Assembly (NCBI GenBank): GCA_045648605.1
Contig: JAZROG010000130.1
Coordinates: 1-12,952 of the forward strand
Source: SIG710 sp045648605
GTDB taxonomy: Bacteria > Bacillota > Clostridia > Oscillospirales > CAG-272
Direction: 5' to 3'
DNA length: 12,952 nucleotides
Part shown: positions 12,826 through 12,952 of the stretch, in pieces
Position numbering within the stretch: position 1 is the first letter of the stretch
Layout: every line of letters begins with the position of its first letter
Notes under the pieces: model-generated
What the model was told of the DNA's origin: nothing
The model's input: only the letters and a program-made list of their open reading frames with translations
Databases searched by the model: none
Position numbers and translations under genes: made by a program

Positions 12826-12952
12826 GTCGAACAGGCGGAGACATTTGTTTGTAGGGGACGGCGACCTCGACGTCCCTCAAAAGACGTGAAATAATCGTGA
12901 ATTTCAAATGATAAACGGGACGTCGAGGTCGCCGTCCCCTACAGATTTGCGT
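12826..12952 (+). repeat. GTAGGGG-type palindromic element, copy B, with leader
   Basis: A leader, GTCGAACAGGCGGAGAC (12826-12842), is followed after 8 bases by a 92-base element at 12851-12942. Its perfect 26-base inverted arms (12851-12876 and 12917-12942) flank an AT-rich core at 12877-12916. The core matches that of the window-start copy read on the minus strand. The right flank AGATTTGCGT (12943-12952) is also shared with copy A. The window ends inside this shared flank. No coding capacity. Confidence 0.85.

Noticed and set aside
1..12952. The window as a circular element, because the two ends share 36 bases
   Set aside because: The shared sequence at the left begins at 56, not at 1, and both copies belong to a dispersed palindromic repeat. 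The gene content is chromosomal housekeeping.

Overview
The window looks like chromosomal DNA from a low-to-mid GC Firmicute of class Clostridia, probably an Oscillospiraceae/Ruminococcaceae-like gut anaerobe. This rests on AGGAGG-type ribosome binding sites, sigma-A promoters with extended -10 boxes, T-run hairpin terminators, lipoprotein signals ending in SC-G, a fused HisIE, a PHP-type histidinol phosphatase and a DUF1846 protein. It is an inference from gene content, not from a marker gene. No tRNA, rRNA, CRISPR array, transposase or phage gene was seen.

Layout. (1) 1-156: a palindromic repeat, then a short leader. (2) 157-3043 (+): the late histidine genes hisA-hisF-hisIE-hisJ, tightly packed with ATGA overlaps, covering the steps from ProFAR isomerisation to histidinol. 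hisH, the glutaminase partner of HisF, is not in the window. (3) 3044-3257: two unlike palindromic repeats. (4) 3254-5273 (-): a hairpin that can terminate in both directions, then mscL and a DUF1846 gene, transcribed toward the his operon. (5) 5274-5574: a divergent promoter region where both core promoters carry the same 17-base tandem TCACA motif. (6) 5575-7151 (+): a single-gene unit for a solute-binding lipoprotein with its own terminator and no permease genes nearby. (7) 7152-7327: a repeat cluster. (8) 7328-8067 (-): two half-size TauE/SafE-type membrane proteins overlapping by ATGA. (9) 8101-12793 (+): a likely operon of ftsK/spoIIIE, a variant thymidylate kinase, a beta-helix type carbohydrate-binding lipoprotein and a 79-residue CxxC membrane protein, ending at a terminator. 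(10) 12794-12952: a second copy of the repeat seen at the window start.

The housekeeping content is ordinary: histidine synthesis, osmotic safety valve, chromosome translocation, dTMP phosphorylation. The less ordinary material is between genes. One is a family of GTAGGGG-ended palindromic elements with a conserved leader at a fixed 7-8 base distance. Two of its copies have a conserved core and sit at the two ends of the window. The other is the shared operator-like motif in the divergent 5.3-5.5 kb promoter region.
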